A stretch of 41,872 nucleotides of DNA, from contig LICG01000013.1 of assembly GCA_001438205.1 (NCBI GenBank), forward strand, positions 1-41,872. Reading direction: 5' to 3'. This DNA comes from Cryomorphaceae bacterium BACL7 MAG-120322-bin74 (lineage in GTDB: Bacteria; Bacteroidota; Bacteroidia; Flavobacteriales; Schleiferiaceae). Under the pieces are notes generated by a model. The model had not been told where the DNA came from. It saw only the letters and a list, made by a program, of their open reading frames with translations, and did no database searches. Each line of letters starts with the position of its first letter. Position 1 is the stretch's first letter. The position numbers and the translations under genes were made by a program. This document shows positions 1 through 7,560 of the stretch, piece after piece.

Positions 1-154
1 AGGTCTGGAGTTCGGCTTGTGCTTCTGCTAATTTGGCTTCTAGCTCAGCTAAACTCTCTTGCATGTCCACACCACTTTCCGCTTGAAGCGCTTTGGCTTT
101 GGCGATTTGCTCGTCAATTTCCCTTATCGGGGCTTCAAAATCAAGGTAATCCAT
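1..154 (-). CDS. accA: Acetyl-CoA carboxylase carboxyltransferase subunit alpha, N-terminal part (cut by window edge)
   Basis: Only the first 51 codons are in the window; the gene runs off the left edge. The reading frame from the ATG at 154 begins MDYLDFEAPIREIDEQIAKA and continues as a Glu/Ala/Gln-rich helical stretch, which is the usual start of Bacteroidota AccA. AccA pairs with AccD to transfer the carboxyl group from carboxybiotin to acetyl-CoA, the first committed step of fatty acid synthesis, in the cytoplasm. A TAnnTTTG promoter box lies 18 bases upstream (173-180). The catalytic core is outside the window, so the call rests on the N-terminal signature alone. The biotin ligase that modifies the partner carrier protein is encoded far away at 35122-35826. 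Confidence 0.8.
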   Translation of the reverse strand, partial: MDYLDFEAPIREIDEQIAKAKALQAESGVDMQESLAELEAKLAEAQAELQT

Positions 155-172
155 AATTTAGGGGCAAGGGTT

Positions 173-180
173 CAAACTTA
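173..180 (-). promoter_or_regulatory. Bacteroidota -7 box (TAAGTTTG) upstream of accA
   Basis: Read on the minus strand the octamer is TAAGTTTG, a full match to the Bacteroidota primary sigma factor -7 consensus TAnnTTTG. It lies 18 bases before the accA ATG, so the expected leader is about a dozen bases. No clear -33 TTTG element was seen at the usual spacing. Confidence 0.5.
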
Positions 181-218
181 CGCAATCCCCGGGGCATGAC
201 CCGGTGCATGTGGAAAAC

Positions 219-1130
219 TTAGATAGCCTTTCGGCGCTTTCTTCTTTTCATATAGGCATCTCCTAGGAGCATAGCCAAAATGGTAGCGACGCCTAGATAA
301 AATCCAGGGGTCATGGCTTCGGAAGCACCAAATAAAAACAAGGCAATCAGGATACCATACACAGGTTCCATAGCAATGGTCAACATCACGGTAAAAGGCG
401 ATAGATAGCGCATGATGCGGACGGATTGGACAAACGCAAAGGCGGTACAAAAGGTGGCCAGCAGGATTAAATAACCCCAATCACTTCCCGAGGGGGCCGA
501 AATACTTGCGCCTAAGTCGCCCATGCCCCATAGGTATAGGCTCAGCATAAGGACGCCCAAGGACATCTCCCAAAAAGAAATGTCCATAGGGGCCATGCGT
601 TTGACGATGCGGCCATTCATAACGGAGAAGAGGGCGCTCAAAATGGAACTCGTCAAGCCTACCAGTATGGCGGTTTGGTGGCCTTGGACCGAGCCAAAAA
701 GAAGGGCCATACCCGCGACAACGCCCCCCCCAAGAATTAGTTCGGCTGGTAGAATTCTCCGCTTGAAAAAGAGGGGTTCTAAAAGACTCGTGAAGAATGG
801 GCCTGTACTCAGACAAGCTAGGGTTAAAGAAACATTCGAAAGCTTTATCGCGTGATAGAACGTGATCCAATGCACGACAATGATGGCAGCATTCATGACC
901 AAAGGCCAAAGCAATTCTTTTGGTGGGAGGCGTATGCGTTTACCTGAGCCAAAGGCGTAGAGGGCCATAAAAGCGGCGGCTAGCAAAATTCGGTACCATA
1001 CCAAGGGAAGGGCATCTACATGGATCAAGCGTCCAAGCGCGCCAGTAAACCCCCATATCAAGACAATAAAATGCATCCATACATAATGCATCCATAAGGG
1101 GGAATCGTCGGTAGGCCTGAGCAGTGACAT
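219..1130 (-). CDS. EamA/DMT-family membrane transporter
   Basis: A 303-residue polytopic membrane protein with about ten hydrophobic segments in two repeated halves, the layout of the drug/metabolite transporter superfamily (two EamA domains). The first half begins near residue 14 (MHYVWMHFIVLIWGFTG, with the WGFTG-type turn common in this family), and the second half starts near residue 155. The C-terminus ends in a positive tail (MKRRKRRKAI), as expected for a cytoplasmic end. The substrate cannot be told from sequence; members export amino acids, nucleosides or other small metabolites. The ATG at 1130 is 6 bases after the stop of the LptF/G-like gene, so the two are probably co-transcribed. 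Starting at Met14 would also be compatible with the fold. Confidence 0.85.
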   Translation of the reverse strand: MSLLRPTDDSPLWMHYVWMHFIVLIWGFTGALGRLIHVDALPLVWYRILLAAAFMALYAFGSGKRIRLPPKELLWPLVMNAAIIVVHWITFYHAIKLSNVSLTLACLSTGPFFTSLLEPLFFKRRILPAELILGGGVVAGMALLFGSVQGHQTAILVGLTSSILSALFSVMNGRIVKRMAPMDISFWEMSLGVLMLSLYLWGMGDLGASISAPSGSDWGYLILLATFCTAFAFVQSVRIMRYLSPFTVMLTIAMEPVYGILIALFLFGASEAMTPGFYLGVATILAMLLGDAYMKRRKRRKAI

Positions 1131-1136
1131 CGGCGG

Positions 1137-2216
1137 TTATTTAGCCGCCCGAAGGTAGAGGAAGCCGCCCAACGCCGCAAACAATACATTGGGGAGCCAA
1201 ACAGCCAACCATGGGCCAATGGAAGGGGACGAAACAAAAATGTTGCTGAGCTGCATGACAAAGATGTAGGATACCGCTAAAAGCAATCCTAGGGCAATTT
1301 GTGCGCCAATGCCCCCCCGTCGTTTTTCGGATGCGAGCGCCACTGCAATCAATACAAGAATGAAGGTGGAGAATGGATAGGCGCTGCGTCGGTGCCATTC
1401 CATTTCGTGATACGTAACCGCTTCTGAACCACTCAGTCGCTCCTGTTTTAAAAATCGCCAGAGCACAGGTGAAGTCATAGTTGCCGTGCTGCGCAAATCT
1501 GGCGCAATGGTACTGGGCCCAAAGGTAAAAGCGCTGTCCAGACGACGACCCCGAGTCAGGATTTGATGACCTTTTTCATTCCATTTTCTGAGCACCCAAT
1601 TGTCAAGTTGCCATTTTTGTCGCGCTGTATCAAAGCGAATAAAGTCGCATTGCAGTTTTTCGCGCATTTTGTCTTGATCAAAAACCTCGTACGTGAAATG
1701 ATATCCGCCTAATCGCTCAGGACTCCAGGTTTCGACATAGACAAAATGTCCCGGCAAAACTTGTCGGTGAATATTAATGGGTCTAGAGGGCGTGACATCC
1801 TGAACATAGGTGTCTTCAAAGTGAATGCGCCGAATATTGGTCTGCGGAATAATGAAATGGCTTAAGAGTGCACTGAACAAAAAGACGACGAGCGCACCAA
1901 AAAAATAAGGGCGCAGCAGGCGTGGGAAGGAAATGCCGCCGGTGAGGGCTGCGATAATTTCTGTTTGATCTGCCATTCGCGCAGTGAAGAAAATCGTCGA
2001 CAGGAAGACAATGAGGCCACTAAAAGTGGTGCCATAAAAGGCAATAAAATTGATATAGTAGTCTGCAAAAATGGCATGGACACTGGCGCCTTGGTTGATG
2101 AAATTGTCCAATTTTTGGCTGATATCAAAAACGACCGCAATGAGCATGACCAAGCTCATGAAAAGGGCATAATTCCCCAAAAATTTGAAAAATATATAAC
2201 GGTCCAGACGGTTCAT
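1137..2216 (-). CDS. LptF/LptG-family (YjgP/YjgQ) lipopolysaccharide export permease
   Basis: A 359-residue protein with the YjgP/YjgQ layout: N-terminal basic start and membrane helices (MNRLDRYIFFKFLGNYALFM, then a helix around residues 55-75 and another around 100-120), a large soluble periplasmic part (roughly residues 125-265) and three C-terminal helices. In the LPS transport machine, LptF and LptG form the inner-membrane permease of the LptB2FG ABC exporter that extracts LPS. Which of the two this is cannot be decided from sequence; Bacteroidota usually have two unlinked paralogues. It follows tgt by 9 bases and precedes the EamA gene by 6, so it sits in a tgt operon, an arrangement often seen in this phylum. 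Confidence 0.85.
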   Translation of the reverse strand: MNRLDRYIFFKFLGNYALFMSLVMLIAVVFDISQKLDNFINQGASVHAIFADYYINFIAFYGTTFSGLIVFLSTIFFTARMADQTEIIAALTGGISFPRLLRPYFFGALVVFLFSALLSHFIIPQTNIRRIHFEDTYVQDVTPSRPINIHRQVLPGHFVYVETWSPERLGGYHFTYEVFDQDKMREKLQCDFIRFDTARQKWQLDNWVLRKWNEKGHQILTRGRRLDSAFTFGPSTIAPDLRSTATMTSPVLWRFLKQERLSGSEAVTYHEMEWHRRSAYPFSTFILVLIAVALASEKRRGGIGAQIALGLLLAVSYIFVMQLSNIFVSSPSIGPWLAVWLPNVLFAALGGFLYLRAAK

Positions 2217-2225
2217 GGCAACTGC

Positions 2226-3356
2226 TTACAAGCGATGTTGGAGTTTGGGGACCATGGCATTCTTCCATGAGGCAAAATCACCTGCCTGGATATGGGCACG
2301 GGCTTGTTCAACGAGCCAAAGGTAGAAGCGCAAATTGTGGATGCTGGCGATCTGCTTGCCAAGGTTTTCATCTGCGATGAAGAGATGGCGCATGTAAGCT
2401 TTGCTGTAGCGTTGGTCTACAGAGGCATCCCCGTAAGGGTCTAGGGGGCTAAAGTCCTCCGCCCATTTTGCGTTGCGCAGGTTGATGATGCCTTCTTGTG
2501 TAAATATCTGGCCATTGCGGGCGTTGCGGGTGGGCATGACACAATCAAACATATCTACGCCTAACGCGATGTTTTCCAAAATATTGGCTGGAGTTCCGAC
2601 GCCCATCAGGTATCGCGGCTTGTCCTGCGGAAGAATGCGGCAAACTTGATCCGCCATGGCATACATTTCTTCTGCGGGTTCGCCAACACTTAGCCCGCCA
2701 ATGGCGTTTCCCCAGGTATTCTTTGAGGCAATATAGGCTGCAGATTCTGCGCGTAAATCAGGGTATGTACTGCCTTGAACAATGGGGAAGAGGGCTTGAT
2801 GATAGCCATATAGCGGTTCTGTCTCCTCCCAGCGCGTAATACATCGGTCAAGCCAACGATGCGTTCTATCCATAGCCTCTCGGGCGTAGGGTTTTGCGCA
2901 GGGGTAGTCGGTACATTCATCAAAAGCCATCACAATGTCTGCCCCAATCTTACGCTGAACCTCCATGACGGACTCTGGCGTGAAAAGGTGCCTGCTACCA
3001 TCAATATGTGATTGGAAATTCACTCCTTCTTCGGAGATTTTACGAATGGCTTGAAGACTATGGACTTGGAAGCCCCCGCTGTCCGTGAGCATGGGGCCAT
3101 CATAGGTGGTAAAGCCGTGTAAACCTCCAGCTTTTTCTAACACATTGATTCCAGGGCGTAAATACAAGTGATAGGTATTGCCCAGCACAATATGCGCCTT
3201 GATATCGTCCTTGAGTTCCGTAGGATGAACGCCCTTTACGGTGCCTAATGTTCCCACAGGCATAAAGATGGGGGTAGGCACATCGCCGTGGTCGGTTTTT
3301 AGGAGTCCGGCACGGGCAGAACTACCGGGATCTTTCGCTACAACATCAAATCGCAT
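2226..3356 (-). CDS. tgt: Queuine/preQ1 tRNA-ribosyltransferase (Tgt), without the usual zinc cysteines
   Basis: 376 residues, normal length for bacterial Tgt, which exchanges guanine-34 of tRNA Asp/Asn/His/Tyr for preQ1 in queuosine synthesis. The barrel signatures are present: general-acid Asp92 in LTDSGGFQV, substrate-pocket GGLSVGEP near residue 220, and the nucleophile Asp271 in DMFDCVMPTRNARNG. In the C-terminal subdomain the family normally carries a zinc site Cys-x-Cys-x2-Cys plus a His. Here the aligned positions are Gly309, Ala311 and Asp314 (DPYGDASVDQRYSKAY), with only His340 kept (ASIHNLRFY). From memory, other Bacteroidota Tgt proteins show the same loss, so this is likely lineage-wide rather than a broken gene. 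First gene of a minus-strand operon; promoter box at 3361-3368. Confidence 0.95.
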   Translation of the reverse strand: MRFDVVAKDPGSSARAGLLKTDHGDVPTPIFMPVGTLGTVKGVHPTELKDDIKAHIVLGNTYHLYLRPGINVLEKAGGLHGFTTYDGPMLTDSGGFQVHSLQAIRKISEEGVNFQSHIDGSRHLFTPESVMEVQRKIGADIVMAFDECTDYPCAKPYAREAMDRTHRWLDRCITRWEETEPLYGYHQALFPIVQGSTYPDLRAESAAYIASKNTWGNAIGGLSVGEPAEEMYAMADQVCRILPQDKPRYLMGVGTPANILENIALGVDMFDCVMPTRNARNGQIFTQEGIINLRNAKWAEDFSPLDPYGDASVDQRYSKAYMRHLFIADENLGKQIASIHNLRFYLWLVEQARAHIQAGDFASWKNAMVPKLQHRL

Positions 3357-3360
3357 TGAG

Positions 3361-3368
3361 CAAAATTA
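3361..3368 (-). promoter_or_regulatory. Bacteroidota -7 box (TAATTTTG) immediately upstream of tgt
   Basis: Minus-strand TAATTTTG matches TAnnTTTG exactly. Only 4 bases separate its last G (3361) from the tgt ATG (3356), so transcription is expected to start on or next to the start codon, giving a leaderless or near-leaderless mRNA. It stands back to back with the plus-strand box at 3385-3392. Confidence 0.55.
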
Positions 3369-3384
3369 GGCCTTTCCTTTGGAC

Positions 3385-3392
3385 TACTTTTG
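3385..3392 (+). promoter_or_regulatory. Bacteroidota -7 box (TACTTTTG) upstream of the glycosyltransferase gene
   Basis: Plus-strand TACTTTTG is a full match to TAnnTTTG and lies 7 bases before the ATG at 3400. This spacing predicts a start of transcription within a few bases of the start codon, and it favours the ATG at 3400 over the in-frame TTG at 3379, which would lie upstream of the promoter box. Confidence 0.5.
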
Positions 3393-3399
3393 TGGCGAA

Positions 3400-4554
3400 A
3401 TGATTCCTTCACTTGTTTTCCTTTTTTGGGCTTCTTTGGGCCTTTTGTTGTTGGCTTTAGGGTTTATGCTGCAAATGCTAGGCCCTTGGTGGGCGTGGCG
3501 AAAAGTTAGTGCCAAAGGCATGCTCGTAGAAGATTGTTCCTTGATGATCGTCGGCAGACATGATGCGGAGGGATTTACGCGGTGGATTCATGCAGCGTAT
3601 GCCGCTTTTCCCGCCATGGAAATCATTGCGGTGGATAATCAAAGTGAGGATGATACAGCCAATGTGTTGGAATCACTTAAAAGGCAATATCCCCTTTTGG
3701 TGGTGGTCACCATTCCCGTTTCAGAACGATTCTGGGGAACCCGAAAGCTTGCGCTCACGCTGGCAGTGAAAGCAGCCCATGGACGCTATAGTATGTGGGT
3801 TGATACTGCATGTGCGTTGCCCGAGGATATGACGCAATGGCAAAAGCGATTGACTGCGCCTTTTCGACATGGCAAGACCGTGGCAACATTCGCGCCTGTC
3901 AAGGTTGCTGACAGCGCTACGCTAGGAACCAAGATGAATGTTTTTGGGCAGAATGCCTGGGCAGTAACACGAACGATATCCTTCTTCCTTACCCCCTCTA
4001 AAGGGATTCCTACGGGGATGATTCCGGTCAATTTTGCCTTTGAAACCGCTAAGTTTTTTGATATTAAAGGCTATGTGACCAATATGCACCTTGATGGGGG
4101 TGAGGCAGAGTTTCTGCTTGCTGACTTAGCGGAATTGGGGCCTGTCATCCCTGTGGTTCATCCAGACGCCATGTTAGAAAGGCCTTGGTTGTTCCGACAT
4201 GATAGTAAAATGAACGCACACCGACGATCTTGGGAGCGTCTCTCGCTCACGCGCCATGGTTGGGTGTTGTTCTTAGCAGACCTTGCCGTCTTAGTGGCTG
4301 TTTTGCATTGGGGGCTTCTCCTGATGGCGGTCCAAGACCCAGAAGGTGCCACCCAACAGTATCCTGTAGCGGTGGGATTCCATATTGCCCAATGTCAAGC
4401 ACTCATCGGATTCTATATCCTCGTGCAGTTGCTCTTTATGGCCAATGCTTGGGCTTGGTCAAAACGATTAGGTATGGGGGCCATTGGCTTGCTTAGTCCA
4501 TTTTGGCTCCGGGCCATACTGCTCAGCCGCGCATTAACTTTTTGGAAACGATGA
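3400..4554 (+). CDS. GT2-like membrane glycosyltransferase with altered metal-binding motif
   Basis: A 384-residue protein with an N-terminal membrane helix (residues 3-28), a GT-A-type domain (about residues 45-250) and two C-terminal helices (about 290-310 and 338-360). The GT2 fold is visible in EIIAVDNQSEDDT (residues 74-86) and in RFWGTRKLALTLAVKAAHGRY (split across 110-130). The segment that in relatives reads DADC, the DxD-type metal site, is Asp135-Thr-Ala-Cys here, and the later acidic cluster is GGEAE (233-237). It probably transfers a sugar to a membrane or envelope acceptor, but the altered residues make activity uncertain. The ATG at 3400 was preferred over an in-frame TTG at 3379, because a promoter box lies between them. 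Its stop overlaps the rsmG start (ATGA at 4551-4554). Confidence 0.75.
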   Translation: MIPSLVFLFWASLGLLLLALGFMLQMLGPWWAWRKVSAKGMLVEDCSLMIVGRHDAEGFTRWIHAAYAAFPAMEIIAVDNQSEDDTANVLESLKRQYPLLVVVTIPVSERFWGTRKLALTLAVKAAHGRYSMWVDTACALPEDMTQWQKRLTAPFRHGKTVATFAPVKVADSATLGTKMNVFGQNAWAVTRTISFFLTPSKGIPTGMIPVNFAFETAKFFDIKGYVTNMHLDGGEAEFLLADLAELGPVIPVVHPDAMLERPWLFRHDSKMNAHRRSWERLSLTRHGWVLFLADLAVLVAVLHWGLLLMAVQDPEGATQQYPVAVGFHIAQCQALIGFYILVQLLFMANAWAWSKRLGMGAIGLLSPFWLRAILLSRALTFWKR

Positions 4555-5171
4555 CGGCCCCCGCAAATTGGACAAATGCCTTTCCCTTCTTGACCCCTGA
4601 GGCGGGGCACATGATGACGCAGTTGCCCGCGTTGTATGAAGAATGGAATGCACAGATCAATGTGATTTCACGCAAAGACATGGAGGGCATCTGGGAGCGA
4701 CACATTATACATTCTCTATGTCTTGGGGGGATCATGCCCCACCGTCCGGGGCTCAGGATCCTGGATATTGGGACGGGTGGAGGTTTCCCGGGAATCCCAT
4801 TGGCGATTGCTTTTCCACATGTGCATTTTACGCTGGTGGATTCGATTGGAAAAAAAATCAAAGTAGTGCAAGCCATTGTGGATGCGCTAGGCATGTCAAA
4901 CGTAACAGCTTTACATGCACGTGGCGAACAAGTCCCAGGCCCATTCGATGTGGTTGTAACGCGTGCGGTTGCGCCTGCCCAAACCCTGATGGCTTGGACC
5001 CGGAAAAGCTGGTCAAAAAACCCCAATGCCGCCTTATACGCTTTAAAAGGCGGTGACCTGAAGGATGAGTTGAAAGGATTGAAAGCCAAATGCTTCCCCT
5101 TGTCAGACATCGTAGAAGGAGAATTCTACACGACAAAGTATGTTGTGCGCATTCCAGCAAACGTCCGGTAA
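4551..5171 (+). CDS. rsmG: 16S rRNA (guanine-527-N7)-methyltransferase RsmG
   Basis: 206 residues from the ATG at 4551, which overlaps the upstream stop codon as ATGA and implies translational coupling; an upstream in-frame start at 4503 would lie inside the glycosyltransferase gene. The SAM-binding motif I is clear (LDIGTGGGFPGIPLA, about residues 66-80), followed by LVDSIGKKIKVV and the VTRAVAP motif typical of the GidB/RsmG family. RsmG methylates N7 of G527 in the 530 loop of 16S rRNA, using the assembled 30S subunit; loss confers low-level streptomycin resistance in several bacteria. Length and domain order are normal. A strong hairpin terminator follows at 5196-5228. Confidence 0.95.
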   Translation: MTAPANWTNAFPFLTPEAGHMMTQLPALYEEWNAQINVISRKDMEGIWERHIIHSLCLGGIMPHRPGLRILDIGTGGGFPGIPLAIAFPHVHFTLVDSIGKKIKVVQAIVDALGMSNVTALHARGEQVPGPFDVVVTRAVAPAQTLMAWTRKSWSKNPNAALYALKGGDLKDELKGLKAKCFPLSDIVEGEFYTTKYVVRIPANVR

Positions 5172-5195
5172 TAGTTGTAACGTTGAAGAATAATG

Positions 5196-5228
5196 AAAAA
5201 GGCGGCCCTATCTGGGGCCGCCTTTTTT
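5196..5228. terminator. Two-way intrinsic terminator between rsmG and pruA
   Basis: A perfect 8-bp GC-rich stem (GGCGGCCC at 5201-5208 with GGGCCGCC at 5215-5222, loop of 6) is flanked by five A on the left and six T on the right. The T-run serves rsmG on the plus strand, and the A-run gives a U-run for pruA on the minus strand. It is the only strong intrinsic terminator I see in the window. Confidence 0.9.
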
Positions 5229-5249
5229 GTGTGCGGATGTTTCTACGTC

Positions 5250-6875
5250 TTAGCCCATGAAAGGATAACGGTAATCCGTTGGAGGAACCAAGGTTTCTTT
5301 GATTGTGCGAGGAGAGGTCCAACGAAGAAGGTTGAGCACGGAGCCTGCTTTATCATTGGTGCCCGAGCCACGCGCGCCACCAAAGGGTTGTTGCCCGACA
5401 ACGGCCCCAGAAGGTTTGTCATTGATATAGAAATTACCAGCAGCAAAGGCAAGGGCTTTGGTTGCTTGATCCACCGCATGGCGATCTGTGGCAAAAACAG
5501 CTCCAGTCAAGGCATATTCAGAGGTTTCATTGACCAGCGTGAGGGTGTTTGCCCAGTCCGCATCCGGATAGACATGCACGGTCAATACGGGGCCAAAAAT
5601 CTCTTCACACATGGTCCGGAACTTTGGATTGCTCGTAAGGATAACCGTGGGTTGGATGAAATAGCCTGCAGACTTGTCATAGGTGCCTCCCGCAATAATC
5701 TCGGCGTCAGACTGGCTTTTTGCATGGTCAATAAAGCCTGCAATCTTGTCAAAAGCACGTTCGTCAATGACGGCAGTGATGAAGTTTTTAAGATCGCTGG
5801 GGCTTCCCATACGAAAGCTTTCTATATCGGCCAAAAGATATTTTTTGACGTCAGGCCACATGCTTTCTGGGATGTAAGCGCGTGAGGCAGCAGAACATTT
5901 TTGACCTTGGAATTCAAATGCGCCGCGTGTCAAGCCAGTAGCTACTTCTTTGGCATTAGCTGAAGGATGGGCTATGACAAAATCTTTGCCACCTGTTTCA
6001 CCTACAATGCGGGGATAGGCTTTGTAGCGGTCGATGTTGGTGCCAATTTCCTTCCATAGGTGTTTAAAGACTGCCGTTGAACCCGTAAAGTGCAAGCCAG
6101 CAAAATCAGGGTGCTTAAAGACAATGTCGCCAAATTCGGGTCCATCCATAAAGACCATGTTGATCACACCATCCGGCAAACCTGCTTTGCGGAAAATTTC
6201 CATCACCACCCAAGCCGAGTAGGCCTGCGTGTCAGCAGGCTTCCATACAACCACATTGCCCATGAGGGCAGCAGAAGCCGGGAGGTTGCCGGCAATAGCC
6301 GTAAAGTTGAACGGAGTAATGGCGACAACAAAACCTTCTAATGCGCGGTGCTCCATTCGGTTCCAAATACCGGGTGAGCTAATCGGCTGCTCTGCATAGA
6401 TTTTTTCCATGAAGTGCGCATTGAAACGAAGAAAGTCGGCAAACTCGCAAGCCGCATCAATCTCAGCCTGAAAGGCTGTTTTTGACTGGGCAAGCATCGT
6501 GGCTGCATTGATGATGGCGCGGTATGGCCCCGCTACCATATCCGCAGCACGCAAGAAGATGGCTGCGCGCTCATTCCACGGCATGGAAGACCATGAGGCA
6601 TGCGCTTTTAGCGCTGCGTCGATGGCATCTTTTGCATGTTGAGCCTTGCCATAGTGGTAATGTCCAATGACATGTTGGTGGTCATGCGGAGGGCGGCAAT
6701 CACGCAAATCTTGGGTTCGGATTTCTTTGCCATCAATGTAAAGAGGGATGTCAACGACTTCGTTATACATGCGTTCATAGGCGGCTACGAGATGCTTGCG
6801 CTCAGCAGTGCCTGGGGCATAACTAAGGATAGGCTCGTTGATTGGAGTTGGAATAAGAAAAGAACCGTTGGACAT
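5250..6875 (-). CDS. pruA: L-glutamate gamma-semialdehyde dehydrogenase (delta-1-pyrroline-5-carboxylate dehydrogenase)
   Basis: 541 residues, the length of the single-function P5C dehydrogenase found in Bacteroidota and eukaryotic mitochondria rather than the long PutA fusion. It oxidises glutamate semialdehyde to glutamate with NAD+, the second step of proline catabolism. Aldehyde dehydrogenase hallmarks are in order: TPFNFTAIAGNLP (about 187-199), NAD-binding FTGSTAVF (263-270), general-base Glu293 in VGETGGKDF, and nucleophile Cys327 in GQKCSAASRAY. The C-terminal GAVVGQQPFGGARGSGTNDK motif is also present. It lies 33 bases after the metallophosphatase gene on the same strand; no clear promoter box was found in that gap. 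No proline dehydrogenase gene is adjacent. Confidence 0.93.
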   Translation of the reverse strand: MSNGSFLIPTPINEPILSYAPGTAERKHLVAAYERMYNEVVDIPLYIDGKEIRTQDLRDCRPPHDHQHVIGHYHYGKAQHAKDAIDAALKAHASWSSMPWNERAAIFLRAADMVAGPYRAIINAATMLAQSKTAFQAEIDAACEFADFLRFNAHFMEKIYAEQPISSPGIWNRMEHRALEGFVVAITPFNFTAIAGNLPASAALMGNVVVWKPADTQAYSAWVVMEIFRKAGLPDGVINMVFMDGPEFGDIVFKHPDFAGLHFTGSTAVFKHLWKEIGTNIDRYKAYPRIVGETGGKDFVIAHPSANAKEVATGLTRGAFEFQGQKCSAASRAYIPESMWPDVKKYLLADIESFRMGSPSDLKNFITAVIDERAFDKIAGFIDHAKSQSDAEIIAGGTYDKSAGYFIQPTVILTSNPKFRTMCEEIFGPVLTVHVYPDADWANTLTLVNETSEYALTGAVFATDRHAVDQATKALAFAAGNFYINDKPSGAVVGQQPFGGARGSGTNDKAGSVLNLLRWTSPRTIKETLVPPTDYRYPFMG

Positions 6876-6908
6876 AATGATATACGTTTAAATAGATAGG
6901 ATGATACG

Positions 6909-7550
6909 TCAAAGGTCGGCATCGTGGGTTGGTTCGCGAAGAATTTCGATTAATTCTCCTGTTCGCTGCATGCGAATACCTGTAAGTCCGCCGCCGCGCC
7001 ATGCGCCGGTATCAATTCCCCAAGCTTGGGCTACTGGATCAAAATGTGCTTGGCCGCCTTCTTGGATCACATGGCCATAAACCTGCAGCTTGCCCACATT
7101 TTTGAGGGTAGAGCGGTTATGGAGAACCCCACGCGAAGAATGAATATTGAAGGCATCACGTGCGTGCAAGGCAACCCCAGCATGGGTAATTAGGACGTAA
7201 GGGTTTTCCCACTTAATGGGTAGGTGCTCCATCCAATGAAAAACGCGCTTAGCAGACATGCCGTGCTTGAGAAGGTTGCGCTTTAGTTTTTCCAAATAAG
7301 CGGGGAGTTCTGCAGCCTTGTGGGCATCCACCGCCAATTGTTCATGGTTTCCTCGAAGGATAAAGACGGAATAAGGAAATTCCTTTTGCAGTTTTCGGAG
7401 GTATTTGATCGCTTTCCCACTGTGGTTTCCTTTGTTTAGTATATCCCCAACCAGAATGAGAAATTCATCTTGACGGTTCCAATGCATTTTGACAAAAGCC
7501 TTCAGGGTATGAACGCAACCATGCACATCGCCGAGCACTAGAAGGTTCAT
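6909..7550 (-). CDS. PPP-family metallophosphatase (ApaH/PrpE-like)
   Basis: 213 residues with the dinuclear-metal phosphoesterase motifs in order: GDVHG (residues 7-11), VGDILNKG (about 35-42), LRGNHEQL (about 65-72), ITHAG and YGHVIQEGG. These are the signatures of the calcineurin-like superfamily, subgroup of bacterial serine/threonine phosphatases and diadenosine tetraphosphatases. The second motif usually reads GDxxDRG; here Asp-Arg is replaced by Asn-Lys, so the substrate preference may differ, but the metal-binding Asp, Asn and His residues are all kept. The C-terminal WGIDTGAWRGGGLTG also fits the PPP group. It lies 10 bases downstream of dnaN and is probably co-transcribed with it. 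The natural substrate (phosphoprotein or Ap4A) cannot be told. Confidence 0.85.
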   Translation of the reverse strand: MNLLVLGDVHGCVHTLKAFVKMHWNRQDEFLILVGDILNKGNHSGKAIKYLRKLQKEFPYSVFILRGNHEQLAVDAHKAAELPAYLEKLKRNLLKHGMSAKRVFHWMEHLPIKWENPYVLITHAGVALHARDAFNIHSSRGVLHNRSTLKNVGKLQVYGHVIQEGGQAHFDPVAQAWGIDTGAWRGGGLTGIRMQRTGELIEILREPTHDADL

Positions 7551-7560
7551 GTTTGGCAGT

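Noticed and set aside
187-204. GC-rich hairpin (CCGGG with CCCGG) between the EamA gene and accA
   Set aside because: The stem is only 5 bp and there is no T-run on either side, so I do not call it a terminator; no other role is supported.
4523-5110. A 195-codon open frame on the minus strand opposite rsmG
   Set aside because: It is antisense to the conserved methyltransferase motifs and has a low-complexity, Cys/Pro-rich product with no known family.
5193-5885. A 230-codon open frame on the plus strand opposite pruA
   Set aside because: It begins within the terminator hairpin and lies wholly antisense to strong aldehyde dehydrogenase sequence; its protein has no recognisable motif.
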